DNA from: Ardenticatenaceae bacterium
Lineage (GTDB): Bacteria > Chloroflexota > Anaerolineae > Promineifilales > Promineifilaceae
Reading direction: 5' to 3'
DNA: 64,000 nt
Assembly: GCA_020634435.1 (NCBI GenBank)
Contig: JACKBS010000017.1
Location: 62,001 to 126,000, forward strand
Both the position numbers and the translations under genes were made by a program. The notes beneath the pieces are model-generated. The model was not told the DNA's origin and did no database searches. It saw nothing but the letters and a program-made list of their open reading frames with translations. Positions 34,501-43,169 of the stretch are shown piece after piece (positions within the stretch are counted from its first letter, which is position 1; each line of letters opens with the position of its first letter).

Positions 34501-35517
34501 CTAAAGACAGCTCTGAAGCGCTGCGGCAGCGGCAAGACCAGAGAGGGCCGCGCCTTCGACGCGTGGGCCGTTGAAGGCGTCCCCGGCGAAGGCGAGCGGA
34601 GGTAGGCCGTCGGCGAGCAGGGTGTGCTCGGGGTGGGTGACCAGGGGTAGGGCGTAGCGCCAGCGGTGGATGTGCTGGGCTTCGATGACGCTGGTTTTGA
34701 GCAGATACGGCCGTAATCCCCCCATAAACAATCCTACCAACTCCCCTTTGGGTGCTTCATACCAGATTTTGCTTTGCAGCGGATTGGCGTGGGCAGTTAC
34801 CACGGCCGCTTCCGGCGAGATGCCCTTTTGCTGGTTATCGGCCAGCCAGCTGATGGCCGCCTCTGGCTGCTGCACGGCTCCCGGCGCAGGCACCGATACG
34901 CCGCCTTCCACCCAAAACAGCCCGGACAAACACGGCGCGTATTCAATGCGTTCCAGCGCAGCCCGATCGGCAGCGGTGAGCGATACATTGTCTGCATCCA
35001 GCAGGGCCAGCGATTGTGGTACCGGCGGGGTGAGCAGTAAGGCGCGGGCGGTGAAGGTACGGCCGTCTTCCGCCACCACCTCCCAGCCATCGCCCACCAC
35101 GCGAATTTGGGCGAGTTTGGTCTGGTTGTGGATGGACACCGTTTGGGCTAAATGTTTGGCAACGGCCGTCATCCCGCTTGTTATTGCGTAGCGAGGAAAG
35201 CCATCATCCGCACCATTATTAACGGCTGAACCCGCCGCCCAGCCACGCGTCCATTCAAATGCCAGCCCCAATGCCAACCACTTATCGACGATGGCCTGGA
35301 ACTGTGGTTCACGGACGGTGAAGAACTGCGCTCCGTAATCGCCACGACCTGGCCCCAGCCGCCAGGTGGCCAATCGGCCACCCACACCGCGTGCTTTTTC
35401 CACTACCTGCACGGAATATCCGGCGGCTTGCAGCTGGTTGGCGGCCAGCAGCCCGGCCAGTCCCGCGCCGACCACCAACACATCCAAAGTTTGTTTTGAA
35501 CCGGTTGCTGTTATCAT
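34501..35517 (-). CDS. Renalase-like FAD-dependent oxidoreductase
   Basis: A 338-residue flavoprotein. VLVVGAGLAGLLAANQLQAAGYSVQVVEKARGVGGRLATWRL is the FAD-binding fingerprint with the GG(R)x motif. DYGAQFFTVREPQF and the C-terminal LAFAGDAFNGPRVEGAALSG match the renalase/amine-oxidase-like family that oxidises isomeric dihydronicotinamides. The ATG at 35517 is preferred over a TTG upstream. Likely cytosolic. It is divergent from the RMD1-like gene. Confidence 0.82.
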   Translation of the reverse strand: MITATGSKQTLDVLVVGAGLAGLLAANQLQAAGYSVQVVEKARGVGGRLATWRLGPGRGDYGAQFFTVREPQFQAIVDKWLALGLAFEWTRGWAAGSAVNNGADDGFPRYAITSGMTAVAKHLAQTVSIHNQTKLAQIRVVGDGWEVVAEDGRTFTARALLLTPPVPQSLALLDADNVSLTAADRAALERIEYAPCLSGLFWVEGGVSVPAPGAVQQPEAAISWLADNQQKGISPEAAVVTAHANPLQSKIWYEAPKGELVGLFMGGLRPYLLKTSVIEAQHIHRWRYALPLVTHPEHTLLADGLPPLAFAGDAFNGPRVEGAALSGLAAAAALQSCL

Positions 35518-35607
35518 TGGCAAAACCTACCTTGACAGTGCTAGACTACCTGGATCACCATCTGACTTTTGTCACCTTGTCAAATACACGCCGCTCAGGA
35601 ACCCAAA

Positions 35608-36633
35608 ATGACAAACTCACTCGACGCCCAACTGTGTTACTTGTTTACTTTTCCACATGGCGGAACGGCCGTTAACCAAGCCGCCACCCCGCTGAAAAAA
35701 CTGAAAGATGCCCCGTACTTTAAGCCAGTCGATATGGATATGCAACTGCTGGAAGCAACGGCCGTTCAAATCGAGGGCATTCAAATTTTGGTGCAGGCGT
35801 ACTTGTACGAGCGAGAAATTCAGGTGTTGGAGTGTCGTTTTCATCTTGAAGATGTGTTAAGCAGCCGTTCGTTGCAGCTCAAAGAGCGGTTGGAGGCGGG
35901 GTTGGTGCAGTCGTTGGTGCCAACGGCCGTTCACGACAGCGGTCTCTACGAAGAATACGTGCTGCTGCTGGTGGCCGGAGAGCAGGTTGTTATTGACCAG
36001 TTTGTGGCCGAGAAGGCGCAGCTGTTGGCCCGCTTTTTGCGTTCGCAGCGCGAGATCATTAGCCGTGACGATGTGGTTACCACGCTGGCCACACGCGTGC
36101 GCTACTCCGAGCGGGACATGACCATTTTGGATTGGGAGGGGGGCATCGTCATTGCGTTGGATGGCGATTTTCAGTCGGAAATTGAGGTGATCAAAATTGC
36201 CAACTACCAGCTGCTGCGCTACCGCATCATAGACCAACGCATCGACAAAAAGCTGGAAACCCTGCGGGCTGATTTGGAGAGCCGACGGCGGCGCAGCCTA
36301 TTCCCCAGCACCTCGCGCCGCGCTTTGCAGCAAATCATTCAAGAACGGCTGACGCTGCTGCTCGACTTTGAGCGGATTGATCAGGAACTGCTGATGATTG
36401 GCGATTGGTACACCGCCCAACTTTACCGCGCCGCTTTTGACGAGCTGTACATGGACGAGTGGAAGCAAACGGTCAAAACCAAGCTAGAAAGCCTCGAATC
36501 TATTTTGCAGGTGGTACAGGAAAACTTTTCTGTCTCCTGGTCGTTCTTTTTAGACATGGTGCAGCTGGTCGGCTGGCTGCTCCTGCTGTTGGGCTACATC
36601 GTGCTGTTTTTCCTCGATTTGCGCGTGTATTGA
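35608..36633 (+). CDS. RMD1/YagE (DUF155)-like membrane protein
   Basis: A 341-residue protein. The centre contains ERLTLLLDFERIDQELLMIGDWYTAQLYRAAFDELYMDEWKQTVKTKLESLESI. The C-terminus ends with one or two hydrophobic helices (VGWLLLLLGYIVLFFLDLRVY). This arrangement is typical of the YagE/RMD1 family, whose yeast members act on mitochondrial translation or microtubules; the bacterial role is unknown. The ATG at 35608 is chosen because homology starts there. It converges with the transporter gene, 10 bases apart. Confidence 0.7.
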   Translation: MTNSLDAQLCYLFTFPHGGTAVNQAATPLKKLKDAPYFKPVDMDMQLLEATAVQIEGIQILVQAYLYEREIQVLECRFHLEDVLSSRSLQLKERLEAGLVQSLVPTAVHDSGLYEEYVLLLVAGEQVVIDQFVAEKAQLLARFLRSQREIISRDDVVTTLATRVRYSERDMTILDWEGGIVIALDGDFQSEIEVIKIANYQLLRYRIIDQRIDKKLETLRADLESRRRRSLFPSTSRRALQQIIQERLTLLLDFERIDQELLMIGDWYTAQLYRAAFDELYMDEWKQTVKTKLESLESILQVVQENFSVSWSFFLDMVQLVGWLLLLLGYIVLFFLDLRVY

Positions 36634-36643
36634 CGCCCTCACC

Positions 36644-37600
36644 TCAACCGCTCAACGGATTTAAAGCAAAGTACACAATGTACAGCGCAATGCTGATCAC
36701 GGTATGCAGCATGAGCACGTTGTTGATCGTTTGTTTTTCCGCAAGCGGCAGATTGGGTCGGGCGTACAGGGGCACAATAAACGGGGGCGGCAAGATGAGT
36801 AGGGTGAAAACGGCCGCTTCAAAATAAGCATCTAGCTGTAAAAGTCCACGAATGATAAACACGTTGATCAGCAGCGCCAGGGGAATGAGCAGCGCCAGAC
36901 GCAGCCCGACCAGCGACAGCGAAGTGCGCAGCCCGCGCCGATCAATCTCGATGCCGTAGCCCACAATCAGCAAAATCAGCGGAATGGTGAGATTGCCCAG
37001 AAACCCCAGCGTGGTCATGACTGCGCCTGTGACTGGCAGCGTGCCTAACGCGTCGGCAGCGCCCAGCAGGTTGAGGGTTAAGCTAGCCAGGATGGCCAGC
37101 ACCACGGGCGAGGTGATAAATGAACGGCCGATTCCCCCCAGGCTCTGACGGCCGTCTCGCTTCATCAGCAGCAGCGGTAAAAAAACGAACCAGATAAAAA
37201 TCTCGTGGCCCAAGTCCACCACGGCAATGGTGCCAATTTTTTCCAGGCCGTAGGCACTGCCAAACAGGCTGACACCCAACATGCCATACTCAAACCCGGT
37301 GGTGAGAAAAGGGAAATATTCCTGTGAAATCTTGAGCTGGCGTTTGAGCAGCTGCCCCAGCAAAAACAGCAGCACGCACAGCCCAAACATCAGCCCAAAG
37401 ATGACCAGATAAGCCGACTTTAGCTCGATTTCCAGGAAAGAAATGAAGAGCACGGCGGGAAGGGTAATGTTGACGACAAACTTGCGCAGCTCATCGACAG
37501 TCGATTGGCTCAGAAAGCGCCGGACGCGAATGCCGTAGCCCAGGGCGAGCAGCAGCACAATTGGCAGTACCCGGTTGATAATTTGAATGGTTGGCTCCAT
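36644..37600 (-). CDS. AEC-family transporter
   Basis: A 318-residue permease with about ten transmembrane helices, in two inverted halves. It has the auxin-efflux-carrier pattern: PIVLLLALGYGIRVRRFLSQ at the start, TLPAVLFISFLEIEL, and a C-terminal half with LTIPLILLIVGYGIEI. Members export or import organic acids (malonate, malate, auxin); the substrate is unknown. The next gene on the strand is a CoA-transferase, so carboxylate transport is possible (inference). Confidence 0.82.
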   Translation of the reverse strand: MEPTIQIINRVLPIVLLLALGYGIRVRRFLSQSTVDELRKFVVNITLPAVLFISFLEIELKSAYLVIFGLMFGLCVLLFLLGQLLKRQLKISQEYFPFLTTGFEYGMLGVSLFGSAYGLEKIGTIAVVDLGHEIFIWFVFLPLLLMKRDGRQSLGGIGRSFITSPVVLAILASLTLNLLGAADALGTLPVTGAVMTTLGFLGNLTIPLILLIVGYGIEIDRRGLRTSLSLVGLRLALLIPLALLINVFIIRGLLQLDAYFEAAVFTLLILPPPFIVPLYARPNLPLAEKQTINNVLMLHTVISIALYIVYFALNPLSG

Positions 37601-37629
37601 AGGTGTCCGTTTGGGTGGCGTCCTGTATC

Positions 37630-37681
37630 GGTGCGACGCACTTATTTGGGTGTAAAACTTCTAACAAAAGTGCGTCGCACC
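37630..37681. repeat. Dispersed inverted repeat GGTGCGACGCACTT
   Basis: Arms GGTGCGACGCACTT and its complement enclose a 25-base loop in the spacer between the transporter and CoA-transferase genes. A half copy is seen near 32158. Confidence 0.65.
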
Positions 37682-37694
37682 TTTGGACAGTTTA

Positions 37695-39041
37695 TTAGGC
37701 GAGGGCATTGGCGAAAACGGCCGTTGTCTTCGCCTCAACCTCTTCAAGCGTGGCCCCCGGCATGAGTTCCAGTAGCGTCAACTGACCGTCTACAAAGCCA
37801 AACACCGCCAAATCGGTGATGACCATGTCTACCGCGCCCAATGCCGTCAGCGGCAGGGTGCATTCCGGCACGATTTTGGCCTCGCCCTCGCGGCTGGCGT
37901 GCGTCATGGTGATGATCAGTCGCTTGGCCCCGGAAGCCAGGTCCATCGCCCCACCGACGCCCAGCAGCGGTTTGCCCGGCACGGCCCAGTTGGCCAGATT
38001 GCCCGCCTCATCCACCTGCAAGCCGCCCATGATGGCCACGTCTACATGCCCGCCGCGAATCATGGCAAACGAATCGGCGCTGTCGAAGTAGCTGCTGCCG
38101 GGCAGCGCCGTCACCGGGATTTTGCCCGCGTTTACCGGGTACTCCATCGCGCCGCCCGCCTCTGGCGCGGGGCCAACGCCCAACATGCCGTTTTCCGTGT
38201 GCAAAATAATGCCGTGCTCCGGCGTGATGAGATCGGCGACCAGGGTGGGGATGCCCACGCCCAGATTGACCACATCGCCTGGCTTTAGCTCCTGCAAAGC
38301 GCGTTCCGCCATGAGCATCCGCACGTCACCGGCTTTTTTGGCTCCGCCGTCAATCGAAGCGGAGGAACCTAAGTCTTCCAAAGTGGTGTGCGCCTGCACC
38401 AAAATATCTACGTAGCAGCCAGGGGTGTGAATTTCGTTGGGATCAAGTGCGCCCAGCGGCACAATTTCTTCCACTTCGGCAATCACCAGATCGGCGGCGG
38501 TGGCCATCGCTTTGTTAAAGTTTTGCTCGGTCATGCGGTAGACCAGATTTCCTGCTTCATCAGCACGCCAGGCGCGGATGAGGGCTACGTTGCCGCGCAG
38601 AGCAGGCTGGAAAACATGCAGCACGTCGTTGATGACCTTGGTTTCTTTGCCCTCGGCCAGTACCGTTCCGGCGGCGGTGGGGGTGTAAAAACCGCCGATG
38701 CCCGCCCCGGCGGCGCGCATCGCCTCGGCCAGCGAGCCTTGAGGGATTAGTTCCACCTCCATTGCGCCGGATTGGGCGGCGGCCACTGCCTCTTTGTTGC
38801 TGGTGAAGAAGGAGCCAATTGCTTTTTTAATTTGTCCGTTGCGCAGCAGGCGTCCGCCGCCCAGGCCCGGTTCACCGACGTTGTTGGCCACGTAGGTCAG
38901 GTCGTGCACGGCCGTTTCGGCCAGAGCGTGCAGCAGGTGCACGGGGTTGCCCGTCATGCCAAAGCCGCCCACGAGGATGGTATCGCCGTTTTTGATGTGG
39001 GAAACGGCCGTTTCCAGGGAAAGTTGTGGTTTTTTGTTCAT
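37695..39041 (-). CDS. Fused alpha-beta 3-oxoacid CoA-transferase
   Basis: A 448-residue protein joining both subunits of a family I CoA-transferase. Residues 1-225 form the alpha half (DTILVGGFGMTGNPVHLLHAL, YTPTAAGT). Residues 245-448 form the beta half with MLMAERALQELKPGDVVNLGVGIP and the catalytic Glu in HTENGMLGVGP. Such enzymes move CoA between acyl-CoA and carboxylates such as succinate, acetate or acetoacetate. The substrate pair is not determinable. It is divergent from an aldehyde ferredoxin oxidoreductase gene, which would supply a carboxylic acid (inference). Confidence 0.9.
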   Translation of the reverse strand: MNKKPQLSLETAVSHIKNGDTILVGGFGMTGNPVHLLHALAETAVHDLTYVANNVGEPGLGGGRLLRNGQIKKAIGSFFTSNKEAVAAAQSGAMEVELIPQGSLAEAMRAAGAGIGGFYTPTAAGTVLAEGKETKVINDVLHVFQPALRGNVALIRAWRADEAGNLVYRMTEQNFNKAMATAADLVIAEVEEIVPLGALDPNEIHTPGCYVDILVQAHTTLEDLGSSASIDGGAKKAGDVRMLMAERALQELKPGDVVNLGVGIPTLVADLITPEHGIILHTENGMLGVGPAPEAGGAMEYPVNAGKIPVTALPGSSYFDSADSFAMIRGGHVDVAIMGGLQVDEAGNLANWAVPGKPLLGVGGAMDLASGAKRLIITMTHASREGEAKIVPECTLPLTALGAVDMVITDLAVFGFVDGQLTLLELMPGATLEEVEAKTTAVFANALA

Positions 39042-39247
39042 GGCGGAATCTTATCACAATTGGTGGGGCAAAAGTGGTGATTTTTGGCATGAGATATTCT
39101 GAAAATGACAGGAGATGTGGGGGCGGAACGGCCGTTTTGTGTTAACCTTGTGGGCAACTCGTTTACCCAAACCCGACAGGTTTTTTTTACCTACTTCGCG
39201 ATAAATGTTCACCTGATAAACCGGTCAGGTTTTTAGAGAGGCAACTA

Positions 39248-41005
39248 ATGCGTAACTACTTACACATTCATTTGAATGACCAAACCGTAACCAGCCAGCC
39301 GATGGAAGGCGAAGAGTTAGTAATGGCCGGACGTTATCTCATTGCCAAGACGTTGGTAGAATGCGGCGCGGCCACCGTGGACCCGCTGGGGCCAGACAAT
39401 CCGCTCATTTTTTCGGCGGGGCCGTTTGCGGGCACCACTTTTTCTAACGCCAACCGGCTCAGCGTCGGCTGCAAAAGCCCGCTCACGGGCGGTATCAAGG
39501 AGGCCAACGCGGGCGGCACGCTGGCCTATGGCATGGGCCGCATCGAGGTGGCAGGGTTCACCCTGCACGGCCAGTCGGATGAATGGGTGGTTTTGCACTT
39601 TGATAAGGAAGGACAGCTCACGTTTGAGGATGCCACGCCATACTTGGGCAAAAACAACACGGAAACGGCCGAACTGCTCTACGAAAAGTACGGCAAGAAG
39701 ATCGCCTTTGCCCTGTGCGGCCCCGTCGGCGAATACCAGGGTTTGCTGGCGGGCATCACCATCAGCGACAGTGACGGACGGCCGTCCCGGCTGGCGGCGC
39801 GTGGCGGCGTGGGCGCGGTGATGGGCAGTAAGAAGGTGAAGGCGATTGTCATCGAGCTGCACAAAATGCCCAATCTGCACGACCGCAAAAAGACGCTGGA
39901 GGCGGTGCGCACCTACGCCAAATGGATGCAGGAAGACCCGGCGATTCAAAATACCTATGCCCCCGTTGGCACAATGGCGATGGCTGACTACACCAACCAC
40001 ATCGGCGGCATTCCGGTCAATAATTTCACGCTCGGCGCACAGGTGAATGATTCGGACGAGACGTTCAAGATGGGCGGCACCTACATCACCGAGCTGAACA
40101 CTTCGCGCGGTGGCAACCATACCCACGCCTGCATGCCCGGCTGCGCCATCCAGTGCAGCAACATTTATGTGGATGCGGAAGGCAAGGAAATTACCTCGCC
40201 GGTGGAGTACGAGACCCTGGCATTGCTGGGTACCAACTGCGGCCTGAGCGACCCGGACCATCTCGCCGAGATGAACCAGTATTGCAACGAATTGGGCATC
40301 GACACCATCGAAACCGGGGCGATGATTGCCGTGCTGATGGATGCCGGATTGGCCAAGTTTGGCGATTTGGATTTTATGCGGCGGGTGTTTTTGGAATTGA
40401 AGGCTGGGTCGGCAGACGGCCGTCTTTGGGCCCAAGGCACCGCGCGGGTGGGTGAGCATTACGGCCTCCACCGCGTGCCGTGCATCAAAAAGCAGGCCAT
40501 CTCCGCCTACGATCCGCGTGTTATCGAGGTGACGGGCATTTCCATGATGACCACAGCGCAAGGTGCGGATCACACGGCGGGTAACGTGCCCCGGCTGGAT
40601 TCGCGCAGCAAGGATGTGGAGCAGCTCAAACATCTCAGCCTGGAAGCGCAAATTGGCTGCGCGGCGGTGGATTCGTTGGGCATTTGCATTTTTGGCCGGA
40701 CGGTAACGAATCCTAATGTGGAATTTTTGGCCAATGCGGTGAATGCGGCCGTAGGCACTGATCTTGATCCCAGCTTCTTCCAGCGCATTGGCCGGGCTAC
40801 GCTGCGGCTGGAGCGCGAGTTTAATCTGGCGGCTGGCTTCACAGAAGCCGATGACAACTTGCCTGACTTTTTCTACGATGAGCCGCTGCCCCCTTCCGGC
40901 CTGGTGGCCCGTTTCCATGCGCCAGATGTGCACGAAATTTATGACGATCTGGACGAGGTTGGGGTGCAGGGTGTGCCGGAAGAATACGGCCGTATCAATC
41001 CCTAA
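39248..41005 (+). CDS. Tungsten-dependent aldehyde ferredoxin oxidoreductase family enzyme
   Basis: A 585-residue AOR-family protein. Features are MAGRYLIAKTLVE, GPFAGTTFSNANRLSVGCKSPLTGG, LAARGGVGAVMGSKKVKAIVI, and the iron-sulfur ligands ACMPGCAIQCSNIY (CxxxCxxxC) with the distal Cys in DSLGICIFG. AORs oxidise aldehydes to acids with ferredoxin, using a tungstopterin and a 4Fe-4S cluster, which suggests an anaerobic or microaerobic phase. An agagagg ribosome site precedes the ATG. Metal preference is inferred from the family. The stop codon lies in a flanking direct repeat of a small element. Confidence 0.9.
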   Translation: MRNYLHIHLNDQTVTSQPMEGEELVMAGRYLIAKTLVECGAATVDPLGPDNPLIFSAGPFAGTTFSNANRLSVGCKSPLTGGIKEANAGGTLAYGMGRIEVAGFTLHGQSDEWVVLHFDKEGQLTFEDATPYLGKNNTETAELLYEKYGKKIAFALCGPVGEYQGLLAGITISDSDGRPSRLAARGGVGAVMGSKKVKAIVIELHKMPNLHDRKKTLEAVRTYAKWMQEDPAIQNTYAPVGTMAMADYTNHIGGIPVNNFTLGAQVNDSDETFKMGGTYITELNTSRGGNHTHACMPGCAIQCSNIYVDAEGKEITSPVEYETLALLGTNCGLSDPDHLAEMNQYCNELGIDTIETGAMIAVLMDAGLAKFGDLDFMRRVFLELKAGSADGRLWAQGTARVGEHYGLHRVPCIKKQAISAYDPRVIEVTGISMMTTAQGADHTAGNVPRLDSRSKDVEQLKHLSLEAQIGCAAVDSLGICIFGRTVTNPNVEFLANAVNAAVGTDLDPSFFQRIGRATLRLEREFNLAAGFTEADDNLPDFFYDEPLPPSGLVARFHAPDVHEIYDDLDEVGVQGVPEEYGRINP

Positions 41006-41131
41006 TAGAGTTGTTCCTTTATAAAAATTTCTACCCTGTCATACCCGCGAATGCGGGTATCCACTCCTGAAACCAACTGGATTCCCGCCTGCGCGGGAAT
41101 GACAGTTGTTATTTGGGAACAACTCTAATAG
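41002..41131. mobile_element. Small MITE-like element with 7-base flanking direct repeats
   Basis: Inverted ends AGTTGTTCC (41009-41017) and GGAACAACT (41116-41124) are bordered by identical 7-base direct repeats CTAATAG (41002-41008 and 41125-41131), as expected for a target-site duplication. The interior is a TGTCATACCCGCG-type REP hairpin with its complement (41037-41105). The left direct repeat overlaps the AOR stop codon. Confidence 0.65.
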
Positions 41132-41160
41132 TCAATTGCCAATTGTAAAGTGCTAATGAG

Positions 41161-41189
41161 GCTGGCTCTATTTGGAGCCAGCTTTTTTT
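41161..41189 (+). terminator. Rho-independent terminator upstream of clpS
   Basis: A perfect 8-base stem GCTGGCTC/GAGCCAGC with a 6-base loop is followed by seven T. It probably ends the aldehyde oxidoreductase transcript. It also shows that frames starting with the TTG at 41172 are not genuine. Confidence 0.8.
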
Positions 41190-41273
41190 GTCGGCAATGG
41201 GACCAATTTTGGCAGATTCAAGGCCAATCTCTCATGGCTGGCAACTGGCTTTGCAGGTAAAATGGGCGATGGT

Positions 41274-41639
41274 ATGGAGATTGAGAAGACTATTTTAGGC
41301 CAGGAAAGTTTTGCCCCCATTCTCACCGCTGTGGCGGAAACAGAGTGGGATGTAGATACTTCGCTGGACCAGGAAACGGAAGATGAGCAGGAAAGTCTGG
41401 CGCGGGTCATCATCCACAATGATGATGTGACGCCGATGGATTTTGTGGTCATCATCTTGCAGCGTATTTTCCAGCTCTCGCCACTGGAGGCCGAGCACGT
41501 GATGGTGACGGCTCACTTCAATGGCCAGGCGCTGGTGGCAATGCTGCCGCTAAGCGAGGCTAAAACCAGAGTGGGGAAAGCCCATTTTGCCGCACAGTTA
41601 GAGGGGTATCCCCTGATGTTTACCATTGAGCTGGTGTGA
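41274..41639 (+). CDS. clpS: ClpS-like adaptor of the Clp protease
   Basis: A 121-residue protein from the ATG at 41274 (ATG 41262 is also possible). The core is ARVIIHNDDVTPMDFVVIILQRIFQLSPLEAEHVMVTAHFNGQALVAMLPLSEAK, the ClpS fold with the NDD.TPM..VV signature. ClpS delivers N-degron proteins to ClpA/ClpC. A 35-residue variable N-terminal arm precedes the core, as in other ClpS. No clp ATPase gene is nearby. Homology is strong; N-degron specificity is inferred. Confidence 0.85.
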   Translation: MEIEKTILGQESFAPILTAVAETEWDVDTSLDQETEDEQESLARVIIHNDDVTPMDFVVIILQRIFQLSPLEAEHVMVTAHFNGQALVAMLPLSEAKTRVGKAHFAAQLEGYPLMFTIELV

Positions 41640-41748
41640 CGGTTAGCTGAAAACGGCCGTTCCGCCAGTTCCTCATTTCCACAAGTCAATTTCGTGTCTG
41701 CTTGTTACCACCCTGCAATTAGGCAGACCAAACAATTTTGGAGGCAAT

Positions 41749-43077
41749 ATGAAGTTCAGCATGGCTGGCGCTGGTCCGGTGGGCCAGGCAATGATCCAAC
41801 GAGATATTGATATTCTCTCACCCTCGTACGCCCGCGAATACGCGCTGGTCGTCGATAAAGCAGAAGGTTCTGAAGTGTGGGATGTAGACGGCCGTCGCTA
41901 CATCGACTTTATGGCCGGAATTGCGGTGCTCAACGTGGGCCATCGCCATCCCCGCGTGGTCGAAGCGGTCAAGGAGCAGATTGACAAGTTCTGGCACATC
42001 TGCCTGGCCGATTTTTATTACCCGCAAGCCATTGAACTGGCTGAAAAACTGCGGCAGATTGCCCCGTTAAACGGCCGTTCCCGCGTCTACTTTGGTAATT
42101 CCGGCACCGAAGCGGTGGAGTCGGCCATCAAACTGGCCATGTACAAAACGGGCCGCTCCCGCTTTATCGGCTTCTTTGGTGCGTTCCATGGTCGTACTCT
42201 CGGTTCGCTTTCCTTTACGGCGAGCAAATCGGTGCAGCGGGCCAACTATTTGTCTGGGGTTAAGGTGTACCATCTGCCTTACCCCAACGCCTACCGGCCC
42301 ATTTTGGTGCAGCAGGAAGGCGAGAGCTACGGCGACACCGTCATTGATTACCTGGAAGAAATGGTGTTCCGCACCACGCTGGCCCCCGAGGATGTGGCCG
42401 CCATTTTGGTCGAGCCGATTCAGGGCGAAGGGGGCTACATCGTGCCTGCGCCGGGCTTCTTCACCCGCCTGCGCGAAGTGTGTGACAAGCACGGCATTTT
42501 GCTCATCGTGGACGAGATTCAGAGTGGCGTGGGGCGCACCGGCAAATGGTGGGCCATTGAGCACGAGGACGTGCAGCCAGACATCGTTTGTTTTGCCAAA
42601 GGGGTGGGCAGCGGTATGCCCATCGGCGGCATCCTCGCGCCTGAATCCATTATGGATTGGAAACCCGGTTCGCATGGCAGCACGTTTGGCGGTAATCCAA
42701 TTGCGGCCGTTTCTGCTCTGACCACCCTGCAAGTCATCGAAGAAGAAAATTTGCTGGCTCGCGCCGAAGAGACCGGGCGCTTTATCAAGGATGCCCTGGT
42801 GGAAATGGAAGATCGTCATCCCAGCCTGGGCGATGTGCGTGGCCGCGGCCTGATGATTGGCATGGAATTTGTGAAGGACCGCAAGACAAAGGAGCGCATG
42901 GTCGATTTGCGTGATCATGTGATCCAGTACGCCTTCGAGCACGGCTTGCTGCTCATCCCCTGCGGCACTAACTCTATTCGCATTACGCCATCGTTGAACG
43001 TTCCGCATAATCTGGTCGAAGAGGGCCTGCACATCTTCGAAGCTGCCCTCACCGATGCCGAGGCCAAATATCTATAA
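41749..43077 (+). CDS. Class III PLP aminotransferase (4-aminobutyrate/ornithine type)
   Basis: A 442-residue fold-type I aminotransferase. Visible are VWDVDGRRYIDFMAGIAVLNVGH, YFGNSGTEAVESAIKLAM (PLP phosphate loop), LIVDEIQSGVGRTGKWWA (Asp to the pyridine N), and IVCFAKGVGSGMPIGG with the Schiff-base Lys. This fits GABA, ornithine or related omega-amino acid transaminases; specificity cannot be read. A ggaggcaat ribosome site precedes the ATG. The octamer sits in the conserved DGRRYID codons. Confidence 0.88.
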   Translation: MKFSMAGAGPVGQAMIQRDIDILSPSYAREYALVVDKAEGSEVWDVDGRRYIDFMAGIAVLNVGHRHPRVVEAVKEQIDKFWHICLADFYYPQAIELAEKLRQIAPLNGRSRVYFGNSGTEAVESAIKLAMYKTGRSRFIGFFGAFHGRTLGSLSFTASKSVQRANYLSGVKVYHLPYPNAYRPILVQQEGESYGDTVIDYLEEMVFRTTLAPEDVAAILVEPIQGEGGYIVPAPGFFTRLREVCDKHGILLIVDEIQSGVGRTGKWWAIEHEDVQPDIVCFAKGVGSGMPIGGILAPESIMDWKPGSHGSTFGGNPIAAVSALTTLQVIEEENLLARAEETGRFIKDALVEMEDRHPSLGDVRGRGLMIGMEFVKDRKTKERMVDLRDHVIQYAFEHGLLLIPCGTNSIRITPSLNVPHNLVEEGLHIFEAALTDAEAKYL

Positions 43078-43082
43078 ACAAG

Positions 43083-43155
43083 TGTCATGCCCGCGAAGGC
43101 GGGCATCCATCTTGTTTTGCAGAGTAGATTCCTGCCTTCGCCGGAATGACAGTCA
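43083..43155. repeat. TGTCATGCCCGCGAAGGCGGG REP element
   Basis: Ends TGTCATGCC and GGAATGACA are imperfect inverted repeats, and internal CCGCGAAGGCGG and CTTCGCCGG stems are present. It is the same family as the insert at 41037-41105 and related to 15391-15474. It lies between the aminotransferase and the lyase genes. Confidence 0.7.
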
Positions 43156-43169
43156 TGAACAGGATCACT

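Noticed and set aside
41172..41273. N-terminal extension of ClpS starting at the TTG at 41172
   Set aside because: The start lies inside a perfect terminator hairpin with seven T (41161-41189), so it cannot be translated from the normal transcript.
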